A DNA stretch of 21,515 nucleotides, taken from JAJRXG01 sp038523965 (lineage in GTDB: Bacteria > Bacteroidota > Bacteroidia > Chitinophagales > Saprospiraceae). The stretch lies in the NCBI GenBank assembly GCA_038523965.1, contig JBCBIX010000043.1, positions 1-21,515 on the forward strand. The letters run 5' to 3'. The position numbers and the translations under genes are program-made. Under the pieces are notes generated by a model. The model saw only the letters and a program-made list of their open reading frames with translations. It was not told the origin of the DNA and did no database searches. Positions 1 through 6,623 of this stretch are shown piece after piece. Within the stretch, counting starts at the first letter, position 1, and every line of letters begins with the position of its first letter.

Positions 1-585
1 TGTTGGTCATCAGAGCCAGCAACATCAAGTATCGATAGGTCTATCGTGTCACGGCCACCGTCTTCTAATTCTAAAATGACCAAATTCGTCACCGTGTCAA
101 ATACAAAATTCTCTATCTGCTGATCGTCACTCCCCGCATCATCTAATCGCGCCAAATCAATCGTATCGCGTCCACCATCCTCTAATTCAAGGATCACAAG
201 ATTCGTGGTCGTGTCATAACTAAAATCCACGATCTGCTGATCATCAGTATTCTGTCCATCCAGATAACTCAAGTCAAGCGAATCCTGACCTCCGTCTTCT
301 AATTGAATTCGAACAACATTCGAGACAGTATCTACACTGAAGTCCTGGATCTGTTGATCGTCTGAGCCACTATCATCGAGAAGAGATAGATCTATGGTAT
401 CTCTACCACCATCTTCTAATTCTAAGACGACAAGGTTTGAAACTGAATCAAAACTGAAGTCTACAATTTGCTGGTCATCCGTGTTATCTAAGTAGTCCCC
501 CAGGTAAACGTTACCTCCGTTCTCTAATCTTAATGTATCGTTCGAGAATGTGAGCTGTTGGTCATCTGTTGCAGGATCTCCGGCA
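1..585 (-). repeat. Tandem 117-bp (39-aa) DDQQI beta repeats
   Basis: The codons for DDQQ recur on the minus strand at exact 117-bp steps (plus-strand anchors near 1, 118, 235, 352 and 469), followed by a shorter 87-bp step to about 556. Each unit reads roughly DDQQI-x-DFSFDT-x-TNLV-x-LELEDGG-x-DTIDLS-x-LD. The strict in-frame period shows these are protein repeats of the large surface protein. The array continues beyond the window start, so the copy number is unknown. Units differ mainly at third codon positions and a few residues. Confidence 0.85.
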
Positions 586-3245
586 GGTCCCTGTGGACCC
601 TGGGGGCCCTGAATTCCTTGGGGACCTTGGACTCCCTGTGGCCCAGTAAAGTCCGACGTGCGAAGTGTATCGCCATTCGTATAACGGATTGTAAGGGTAC
701 CATCTCCATTGTCTATGGTTTCCTGAATACCATTACCAGTTGGACCAGTAAGGTCTATCGTTGTAAATGTTGTGCTATCGGTATAGACATAGGTAAAGGT
801 GCCGTCTCCATTGTCCTCCACTCGCGCAATCCCTCGACCATCAGTGCCATCCAATCCTGCCGGTCCCTGAGGACCTTGAATTCCTTGTGGACCTTGGACT
901 CCCTGTGGTCCAGTAAAATCCGACGTGCGAAGCGTATCGCCATTCGTATACCGGATTGTAAGAGTACCATCTCCATTGTCGATGGTTTCCTGGATACCAT
1001 TACCAGTTGGACCAGTAAGGTCTATCGTTGTAAATGTTGTGCTATCGGTGTAGACATAGGTGAAGGTACCGTCTCCATTGTCCTCCACTCGCGCAATCCC
1101 TCGACCATCAGTACCATCCAATCCTGCCGGCCCCTGAGGCCCCTGGACACCCTGTGGACCAGTGAGATCAATAGTCGTAAATCTGGTACTATCGGTGAGA
1201 ACATAAGTGAATGTCCCATCACCGTTATCCTCGATTCTCGAGATGCCAACCCCATCATCTCCATCGACGCCTGCAGGGCCTTGAAGACCTTGCGGTCCAG
1301 TTAGATCGGCTGTCGTGAATGTTGACCCATCGCTATAGAAGATCGTGAAGGTACCGTCCCCATTATCAATGGTATTGACAATTCCAACACCGTCATTCCC
1401 TGCAGGACCTTGTGGGCCTTGCATTCCGATGGGACCTTGAGGACCCTGCGGACCTGTAAAGTCCGACGTGCGGAGTGTATCACCATTCGTATATCGGATC
1501 GTAAGAGTACCATCACCATTGTCAATAGTCTCCTGAATACCATTTCCAGTTGGACCTGTCAGATCTATCGTTGTAAACGTCGTTCCATCTGTATAGACAT
1601 AAGTGAAGGTGCCATCCCCATTGTCATCGATTCGGGCGATACCACGTCCATCCTGGCCAGCAGCGCCATCTGCTCCCGCTGGACCCTGAAGTCCAGTTGG
1701 CCCGGTGAGATCTATAGTCGTGAACCTGGAACTATCAGTAAACACATAAGTAAATGTGCCATCCATATTGTCTTCGATCCTTGCGATGCCCACTCCATCC
1801 TGTCCAGCAGGCCCTTGAGGACCTTGCGGTCCAGTTAAATCGGCTGTTGTAAATGTCGACCCATCACTGTAGAAGATCGTAAACGTACCGTCTCCGTTGT
1901 CAATGGTATTGACGATTCCAACACCATCATTCCCTTGAGGTCCTTGCGGCCCTTGCATTCCGACGGGACCTTGAGGACCCTGCGGACCTGTGAAGTCCGA
2001 GGTGCGGAGTGTATCACCATTCGTATATCGGATCGTAAGAGTACCATCTCCATTGTCGATGGTTTCTTGGATCCCATTTCCAGTTGGACCTGTGAGATCT
2101 ATCGTTGTAAATGTTGTTCCATCTGTATAGACATATGTGAAAGTGCCGTCTCCATTGTCATCGATACGGGCAATACCACGTCCATCTTGGCCCGCAGCTC
2201 CATCGGCCCCTGCTGGACCTGGTGCACCACTTGGACCTGTAAGATCCGAAGTCGTGAACGTGGCCCCATCGCTATAGACAAATGTGAAGGTCCCGTCTCC
2301 GTTATCAATTGTATTGACAATACCTATCCCATCTTCACCATCCTGTCCTGTTGGACCCTGAATTCCTTGCGGTCCTTGTGGCCCTTGGGGTCCGGTAAAA
2401 TCAGAAGTCACGAGCGAGTCTCCGTTAGTGTATCTGATCGTCAGCGTCCCATCCCCGTTGTCTATGGTTTCTTGTATCCCATTCCCAGTGGGCCCTGTCA
2501 AATCAATAGTTGTGAATGTTGTGCTGTCTGTATAAACAAAGGTGAATGTTCCGTCTCCATTGTCTTCCACCCTCACAATACCACGTCCGTCTTCGCCAGC
2601 TGGACCTTGGATACCTGGATAATCTTCTAAATCGACGAATCGGGTATTCCCATTCTCAATTTCGATCGTGAGTATAGATCCGGTTAGATCAAATCGAGTG
2701 ATCTTCTGTTCATCAGTGTCAAGACTCGATAGATCAAGAGTTTGTGTGTTGCCATCCTCAAGAGATATTGTCAGTATCGTGCCGTCTAATCGCAGCTCGT
2801 TGATCTCTTGATCATCAGTATTGATAGAACTGAGGTCGACAGTGATCACATTACCTCCTTCGATACCAATCGTAAGAATATCTCCGTCAAGCGAAAACTG
2901 ATCAATCGATTGGTTATCACTATCATCACTAAGACACAGCCATTGTGGTGCGGCCGGGGTACCCACATTAACCTCGATGCACACATTGTCCGTGTTGAAT
3001 ATTGTGAGCCCTGTCGGGGGAAACCCAATGGCATCTCGCTGAGCGCTCGTCAAGCGTGGCCAAAGGAATCCCTTCTCGGTACTCTCTAACTCGAGCAGTG
3101 ATGCCGGATTGATTGTATTGGGATTATCTCCCATCTTGATCTGGGCCGTGGCAGTGGGACCACTGACTATGACCAACAACAATACACATAAGGCAATGCC
3201 CCATGTGCGTTGTAATGGTCCAGATATCAGATCTGTCGGATTCAT
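1..3245 (-). CDS. Large secreted collagen-like repeat protein (C-terminus outside window)
   Basis: Reading the minus strand from the ATG at 3245, the frame stays open to the window edge, giving at least 1081 residues without a stop. Residues 1-35 form a signal peptide with a hydrophobic core (LCVLLLVIV) ending at ATAQ. Residues about 36-105 carry the NPNTINPASLLELEST and GFLWPR motifs seen at the N-terminus of many Bacteroidota surface proteins. Residues about 108-205 hold three short beta-type repeats (DDQEINELRLDG type). Residues about 210-888 hold 15 beta modules containing NGDGT (one copy NMDGT), separated by Gly-X-Y tracts such as GPQGPQG. From about residue 895 there are exact 39-residue DDQQI repeats. 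The likely role is a cell-surface or extracellular fibre or adhesin; this is inference. Export by the type IX system cannot be tested because the C-terminus is missing. The nearest upstream gene ends at 3608. Confidence 0.88.
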   Translation of the reverse strand, partial: MNPTDLISGPLQRTWGIALCVLLLVIVSGPTATAQIKMGDNPNTINPASLLELESTEKGFLWPRLTSAQRDAIGFPPTGLTIFNTDNVCIEVNVGTPAAPQWLCLSDDSDNQSIDQFSLDGDILTIGIEGGNVITVDLSSINTDDQEINELRLDGTILTISLEDGNTQTLDLSSLDTDEQKITRFDLTGSILTIEIENGNTRFVDLEDYPGIQGPAGEDGRGIVRVEDNGDGTFTFVYTDSTTFTTIDLTGPTGNGIQETIDNGDGTLTIRYTNGDSLVTSDFTGPQGPQGPQGIQGPTGQDGEDGIGIVNTIDNGDGTFTFVYSDGATFTTSDLTGPSGAPGPAGADGAAGQDGRGIARIDDNGDGTFTYVYTDGTTFTTIDLTGPTGNGIQETIDNGDGTLTIRYTNGDTLRTSDFTGPQGPQGPVGMQGPQGPQGNDGVGIVNTIDNGDGTFTIFYSDGSTFTTADLTGPQGPQGPAGQDGVGIARIEDNMDGTFTYVFTDSSRFTTIDLTGPTGLQGPAGADGAAGQDGRGIARIDDNGDGTFTYVYTDGTTFTTIDLTGPTGNGIQETIDNGDGTLTIRYTNGDTLRTSDFTGPQGPQGPIGMQGPQGPAGNDGVGIVNTIDNGDGTFTIFYSDGSTFTTADLTGPQGLQGPAGVDGDDGVGISRIEDNGDGTFTYVLTDSTRFTTIDLTGPQGVQGPQGPAGLDGTDGRGIARVEDNGDGTFTYVYTDSTTFTTIDLTGPTGNGIQETIDNGDGTLTIRYTNGDTLRTSDFTGPQGVQGPQGIQGPQGPAGLDGTDGRGIARVEDNGDGTFTYVYTDSTTFTTIDLTGPTGNGIQETIDNGDGTLTIRYTNGDTLRTSDFTGPQGVQGPQGIQGPQGPQGPAGDPATDDQQLTFSNDTLRLENGGNVYLGDYLDNTDDQQIVDFSFDSVSNLVVLELEDGGRDTIDLSLLDDSGSDDQQIQDFSVDTVSNVVRIQLEDGGQDSLDLSYLDGQNTDDQQIVDFSYDTTTNLVILELEDGGRDTIDLARLDDAGSDDQQIENFVFDTVTNLVILELEDGGRDTIDLSILDVAGSDDQ
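585..2620 (-). repeat. Higher-order collagen/NGDGT module array (267-bp and 534-bp periods)
   Basis: Fifteen modules of about 32 residues around NGDGT fall into four types. A reads IAR(V/I)(E/D)D...TIDLTGPTGNG, B reads IQETIDNGDGTLTIRY...TSDFTGPQG, C reads IVNTIDNGDGTF...(S/A)DLTGP, and D reads I(A/S)RIED...TIDLTGP. The order from the N-terminus is ABC, ABCD, ABCD, AB, AB. B-type anchors on the plus strand are near 2411, 2005, 1471, 928 and 661. The steps are 405 bp (ABC), 534 bp (ABCD), 543 bp (ABCD plus one Gly-X-Y-sized addition) and 267 bp (AB), all multiples of three. Gly-X-Y tracts of 3 to 9 triplets sit between modules. Confidence 0.85.
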
Positions 3246-3261
3246 TATGGTTGGTTTAAGG

Positions 3262-3465
3262 CTACTTTATGAGTTGTCTTTTCGGGTTATATCGTGACCC
3301 AACCACTTTACATTGATGGAATAAAAGATCTTCCATCGTCACACATAATCCCAAACGCTCAAGCGTAAACCGTTGGAGACCAGCACTCTCCACTCCTGTC
3401 ACTTCGATAGAGCCAGAGATGAGGAGAGACTTGAGGGTTCGTGAAAGGGTAAAGTGGTTGGTCAT
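3262..3465 (-). CDS. Doubtful small hypothetical protein (67 aa)
   Basis: An ATG at 3465 opens a 67-residue frame (MTNHFTLSRTLKSLLISG...) ending at 3262, 16 bp before the start of the collagen-like gene on the same strand. An alternative upstream start at 3519 would add 18 residues. Codon choice is not obviously different from neighbouring genes. The middle part (IEVTGVESAGLQRFTLERLG) has a vague resemblance to FeoA-like small beta-barrel domains, too weak to call. There is no signal peptide or membrane segment. It may be a real small gene, a remnant, or chance; only conservation could decide. Confidence 0.22.
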   Translation of the reverse strand: MTNHFTLSRTLKSLLISGSIEVTGVESAGLQRFTLERLGLCVTMEDLLFHQCKVVGSRYNPKRQLIK

Positions 3466-3517
3466 AGAATGCTTCTGGTACAATCCAAGGACAACTGATA
3501 CACTACATTCCCCTACC

Positions 3518-3557
3518 ACTCAAAGTGTTAAGCCATGAGCAAATGCAACTTTTGAGT
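3518..3557. repeat. Imperfect inverted repeat downstream of hydrolase
   Basis: ACTCAAA at 3518-3524 pairs with TTTGAGT at 3551-3557. With one bulged base the stem extends to include the GT/AC next to the loop. The loop is about 26 nt. It lies some 50 bp after the hydrolase stop in the direction of that gene's transcription but has no T tract after it, so a terminator role is uncertain. Confidence 0.3.
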
Positions 3558-3607
3558 CACATTTAATCACTAAGATTTTGGGAAGACAACGATTGATTAG
3601 AAAGTAT

Positions 3608-4549
3608 TCAATCGAAAAGACCTAATAACTGAGTGCGTATTAGCTCATGCGTGTCACGAGTCCAGAGAATGAAGTGAGACCTTTCTTCCAATACGATAGA
3701 CTCAAGAGACGAGGATGGAAATCGGGACTTTACGAAGTCGATGTTTTCGACTGGAGCAAGGAAGTCAGCAGTTCCATGGACATGAATCGTGCGCCCCTGG
3801 ACCGATGGCCATAGATCCACAAACTGCTCTATCTGACCTGGATGCTCGACCTTTTCGACAGCAGCTGTTTTGAGGTTATGAGAGGAGATAAGAGACAAAG
3901 GCCATCGTAAAGGCAGGGAGCTGTACCAAAAAATCCGCTCGGTCGAAGGTTCGATTACGGGAGCTACCATTACATGAGTAATGTCATCCATAGGAAGGCC
4001 AATTGTGGCGGCTGCAGCGATCGGCCCGCCATAAGAATGGCTGAGGAATACAATCTGTGATGTGGAATCACAAAACTCACCGAGGATCTCTCGTAGGACA
4101 TCAGCCTGATATCCGATACTTGGCTCAGCGGGATCATCATCATTCCCGTAGCCAGGGCGATCATAGTTTATAAAATGAAATCTTTCCTGAAGTAGGCTGT
4201 CTTTCAAATAACCTCCAAAAGCCGTGATTCCACCCGGTGCTCCGTGTACCATCACCAGGAAGGGCTTTGAGGTCTGATTGATAGAAGTGACTACCCTTAT
4301 CTTATGATTTCCATAGTCAATATGGCTGATGTCAAAAGTTTCGAGCTTAGCCGAATATCGATCATGTAACTTCTCATCAGACAATCTGTCATCATAACTA
4401 ATCGCCAAAATTGCGAGAGCCAGGACAATCAGGATCATTCCCAAGGCGAACCTCCCAATCCACTTAAGCCACCTTCTGCGTTGTTTGAGCCTTGTAGTAT
4501 GACTGGATGTCCCTTCGGATGAGCTTAAGGACGCCATTGATCGCTTCAT
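3608..4549 (-). CDS. Membrane-anchored alpha/beta hydrolase
   Basis: The 313-residue frame has a basic N-terminal stretch (RLKQRRRWLKW, 20-30), a single membrane segment at about 35-51, and an alpha/beta hydrolase fold. Visible elements are the oxyanion motif HGAPGG (102-107), the nucleophile elbow SHSYGG with Ser172 (the usual first Gly of GxSxG is Ser), Asp262 in HGTADFLAP, and His292 in RSHFI. The substrate cannot be read from the sequence; lipase, esterase or peptidase activities all occur in this family. The ATG at 4549 makes it overlap the preceding glycosyltransferase by 86 bp. The next ATG (4438) would remove the basic residues needed to orient the anchor, so the overlap is probably real. 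It is the last gene of a four-gene minus-strand run. Confidence 0.8.
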   Translation of the reverse strand: MKRSMASLSSSEGTSSHTTRLKQRRRWLKWIGRFALGMILIVLALAILAISYDDRLSDEKLHDRYSAKLETFDISHIDYGNHKIRVVTSINQTSKPFLVMVHGAPGGITAFGGYLKDSLLQERFHFINYDRPGYGNDDDPAEPSIGYQADVLREILGEFCDSTSQIVFLSHSYGGPIAAAATIGLPMDDITHVMVAPVIEPSTERIFWYSSLPLRWPLSLISSHNLKTAAVEKVEHPGQIEQFVDLWPSVQGRTIHVHGTADFLAPVENIDFVKSRFPSSSLESIVLEERSHFILWTRDTHELIRTQLLGLFD

Positions 4550-5234
4550 TAATGATGCTAATATTCATTTTCGAAGTTCCTAATTCTCTGTCTTTGAAGA
4601 TGATCGGTATCTCCACCAATTTGAAGCCAAGTCGATAGGCGATGTACTTCATTTCTATCTGAAATCCGTAGCCTGTAAATTCTACTTGATCCAGATCAAA
4701 TGACCGCAAAAATGTGCTGCTATATGCCACGAAACCTGCCGTTGGATCTTTGATTGGCATCTTGGTCATCAGTCGTACGTAGGCACTGCCTCCTTTGGAA
4801 ATGAAGATGCGAAGTCGCGACCAATTCACAAATCCACCTCCATGGATGTATCGAGATCCAATCGCCACATCGGCACCATCCATTATCGTCTGCCGAAGTC
4901 GCAGCAAATCCTTGGGTGGATGGCTGAAATCGGCATCCATCTCATTGATGATATCATAGCCATGCTCCAGCCCAAACTTAAATCCACGGATATATGCCGT
5001 CCCCAGCCCCAACTTTCCTTCTCGTTCGATGAGGTGGATCTGCTGGGTATATTTATTTTTTGATTGAATATCCCGTACGATGGTAGCGGTGCCATCTGGT
5101 GAGCCATCATCGACTATCAGGACATCCATTCCTCCGAGATCCATGACAGCCTCAATGATAGCGGCGACATTTTCTTTCTCGTTATACGTGGGAATAATGA
5201 CCAGATGCTTCAACAGCTCCAACTTGTCATGCAA
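4464..5234 (-). CDS. Polyprenol-phosphate mannosyltransferase-like GT2 (Dpm1 type)
   Basis: This family 2 glycosyltransferase, about 256 residues, has no C-terminal membrane domain. It shows IPTYNE (14-19), VDDGSPDGT (41-49), the metal-binding DAD (100-102) followed by FSHPP, GSRY (126-129), a GGG..NWSR..S block (132-146), DPTAGF (163-168) and FKDRELGTSKM (213-223). This set is characteristic of soluble dolichyl/polyprenyl-phosphate beta-mannosyltransferases, which move a sugar from GDP-mannose to a lipid phosphate carrier. Donor identity is inferred from the family. No in-frame ATG precedes the IPTYNE motif; the longest frame starts with TTG at 5234, with further TTG codons at 5222 and 5213. 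The gene follows the deacetylase-like gene by 57 bp, and its 3' end overlaps the hydrolase. Confidence 0.88.
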   Translation of the reverse strand: MHDKLELLKHLVIIPTYNEKENVAAIIEAVMDLGGMDVLIVDDGSPDGTATIVRDIQSKNKYTQQIHLIEREGKLGLGTAYIRGFKFGLEHGYDIINEMDADFSHPPKDLLRLRQTIMDGADVAIGSRYIHGGGFVNWSRLRIFISKGGSAYVRLMTKMPIKDPTAGFVAYSSTFLRSFDLDQVEFTGYGFQIEMKYIAYRLGFKLVEIPIIFKDRELGTSKMNISIINEAINGVLKLIRRDIQSYYKAQTTQKVA

Positions 5235-5291
5235 TATTAGAAACTTTAGTCATACGTTAATCTCGAGGATAGATTGGTCTCATGCTAAACC

Positions 5292-6194
5292 TCAGAAAAA
5301 GATCTCCTGAGCAGCTTTAAAGGTATTCGCATGAGCTTCTACGATATCCGCAACACGATGTGAATATCCCCCTCCCATGCTGACTGCAACCGGAATCTGA
5401 TGCCGATGACAGAGCCGAAAGACATATTCGTCTCTCCGCATACATCCTTCTTTGGATAGGGATAAGCGACCCAGCTTATCTGTCTCCAACACATCGACAC
5501 CGGCGAGATACATGATGAGATCAGGTTGTACCTGATCGATCAACTTAGGTAGATGCTCCTCCAAGGTGAGTATGTATGCCTTATCGCCAGTCCCATCAGG
5601 TAGTCCGATGTCCAGATCTGAGGTTGTCTTTCGCAGCGGATAGTTCTTCGCGCCATGTACGCTCATTGTGAATACACGTGATTCGGTTTCAAAAATCTTG
5701 GCAGTGCCATTGCCCTGATGTACATCCAGATCGAGAATTAAAATTTGCTTTACACTACCTTCCGCCAACAGCAGGTTGGCGGCGATTGCAAAATCATTGA
5801 ACACACAAAAACCCTCACCATGGTCTGCAAAAGCATGATGGGTACCCCCTGCTACATTAAGAGCAGCTCCAGACTCGATCGCATGGTAACAGCACTGGAG
5901 AGTACCCTGGGCGATATGACGTCCACGATGAATAAGATCCTGACGCACAGGAAAACCGATTGCGCGTTCTTCCTTTCGAGGCAATGGAAGGTTTTTCAAC
6001 TTGTCGAGATATTCAGCTGTATGGGTCGATAATAGCTGTTCATCTGACAATGGCTCTGGATGGAAGAAATGACCCTCGTTGATCGTGCCTTCGTGAAGTA
6101 ACTGCTCTGGTATGAGCTCGTACTTGATCATTGGGAATCGATGACCTGGGGGTAAGGTATACTTGTAGATTGGCGAGTAGGCTATCCTTAGCAT
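5292..6194 (-). CDS. Histone deacetylase superfamily protein, class IV (HDAC11)-like
   Basis: The 300-residue protein is a zinc-dependent arginase/deacetylase-fold hydrolase. It shows GGTHHAF (His119, His120), GFCVFND (128-134), DLDVHQGNGTA with zinc ligands Asp157 and His159, AGVDVLETDKLGRLSL with zinc ligand Asp234, and MGGGY with catalytic Tyr277. The HQGNGT variant and VLETDKLG.L match the HDAC11-like branch more than acetoin-utilisation AcuC. Bacterial members deacetylate small molecules or proteins; the substrate here is unknown. I chose the ATG at 6194 over an in-frame TTG at 6206 because it directly precedes RIAYSP. It follows the kinase gene by 33 bp and precedes the GT2 by 57 bp on the same strand. 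All active-site residues appear intact. Confidence 0.9.
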   Translation of the reverse strand: MLRIAYSPIYKYTLPPGHRFPMIKYELIPEQLLHEGTINEGHFFHPEPLSDEQLLSTHTAEYLDKLKNLPLPRKEERAIGFPVRQDLIHRGRHIAQGTLQCCYHAIESGAALNVAGGTHHAFADHGEGFCVFNDFAIAANLLLAEGSVKQILILDLDVHQGNGTAKIFETESRVFTMSVHGAKNYPLRKTTSDLDIGLPDGTGDKAYILTLEEHLPKLIDQVQPDLIMYLAGVDVLETDKLGRLSLSKEGCMRRDEYVFRLCHRHQIPVAVSMGGGYSHRVADIVEAHANTFKAAQEIFF

Positions 6195-6227
6195 CGTGAT
6201 CAGCAACGCAGTTTAGCTCCAAAAAGA

Positions 6228-6581
6228 TCAGAAAGACATAACCAATGGGCCAAAGACCAAAACTGCAATCACAACTGCCGTAATCGAAGAAACCAAGACA
6301 GCCCCAGCCGCTACATCCTTAATGCGTTTGATCGCTGGATGCTGTTCTGTGGTGAGAAAATCACAAATGTTCTCGATTGCAGTATTCAATAATTCTGTTG
6401 ACATCACCAATCCCACGGCCAATGCCAAGATCAACCAACTCCGCGTGTCTACCTGAAGTAATACCCCAGCGATAACGACCAGGACGGTTGCTACGACGTG
6501 AAACTTGAAGTGCGGCTCTTCATCGAATGCGATGATAAGTCCATTAAGCGCACAGCGAAAGGCATGGATTCTGGATCTCAT
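6228..6581 (-). CDS. Diacylglycerol/undecaprenol kinase family protein
   Basis: The 117-residue integral membrane protein has three hydrophobic segments at about 29-43, 48-62 and 92-111. Family motifs are an N-terminal amphipathic helix with FRCALNGL, the EEPHFKFH stretch (21-28, matching the usual E.NF..H), ELLNTAIENICDF (63-75) and KDVAAGAVL (88-96). These match the small trimeric kinases that phosphorylate diacylglycerol or undecaprenol. The Gram-positive-type homologue acts on undecaprenol, which would fit the next-but-one gene, a polyprenol-phosphate glycosyltransferase. It is the first gene of the minus-strand run. Only about 42 bp separate its ATG from that of the divergent symporter, so the two promoters must be close or overlap the coding ends. 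Confidence 0.88.
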   Translation of the reverse strand: MRSRIHAFRCALNGLIIAFDEEPHFKFHVVATVLVVIAGVLLQVDTRSWLILALAVGLVMSTELLNTAIENICDFLTTEQHPAIKRIKDVAAGAVLVSSITAVVIAVLVFGPLVMSF

Positions 6582-6623
6582 GGCACAAAGATGGAGATCC
6601 TATTCGTACCTATATTACCGCGT

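Larger units (their letters stand above)
3246..3607. other. Intergenic stretch between hydrolase and collagen-like gene
   Basis: This 362-bp gap lies between two minus-strand genes. It holds the weak small open frame listed separately and an imperfect inverted repeat (ACTCAAA at 3518-3524 against TTTGAGT at 3551-3557, stem extendable with one bulge). No TAnnTTTG promoter box or T-rich terminator was found by eye. The promoter for the collagen-like gene would have to lie here if the gene is not cotranscribed with the hydrolase. Confidence 0.4.

Noticed and set aside
558..2630. Long open frames on the plus strand across the repeat region (558-1304, 1410-1838, 1935-2630)
   Set aside because: They are antisense shadows of the minus-strand gene. 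Collagen-type codons (GGN CCN CAR) and the regular repeat keep the opposite frame open, and their translations (Ser-, Ile- and Cys-rich) show no domain.
1..2630. Regular direct repeats that might look like a CRISPR array or tandem satellite
   Set aside because: Periods of 117, 267 and 534 bp are multiples of three within one uninterrupted frame. There are no short identical repeats with unique spacers.
2846..3034. Short minus-strand frame over the N-terminal part of the collagen-like gene
   Set aside because: It lies inside the real gene in another frame and starts within it; no signal or motif supports it.
6498..6623. Upstream extension of the symporter to 6498
   Set aside because: It would overlap the diacylglycerol kinase coding end on the other strand and add a hydrophilic N-terminus not expected before the first SSS helix.
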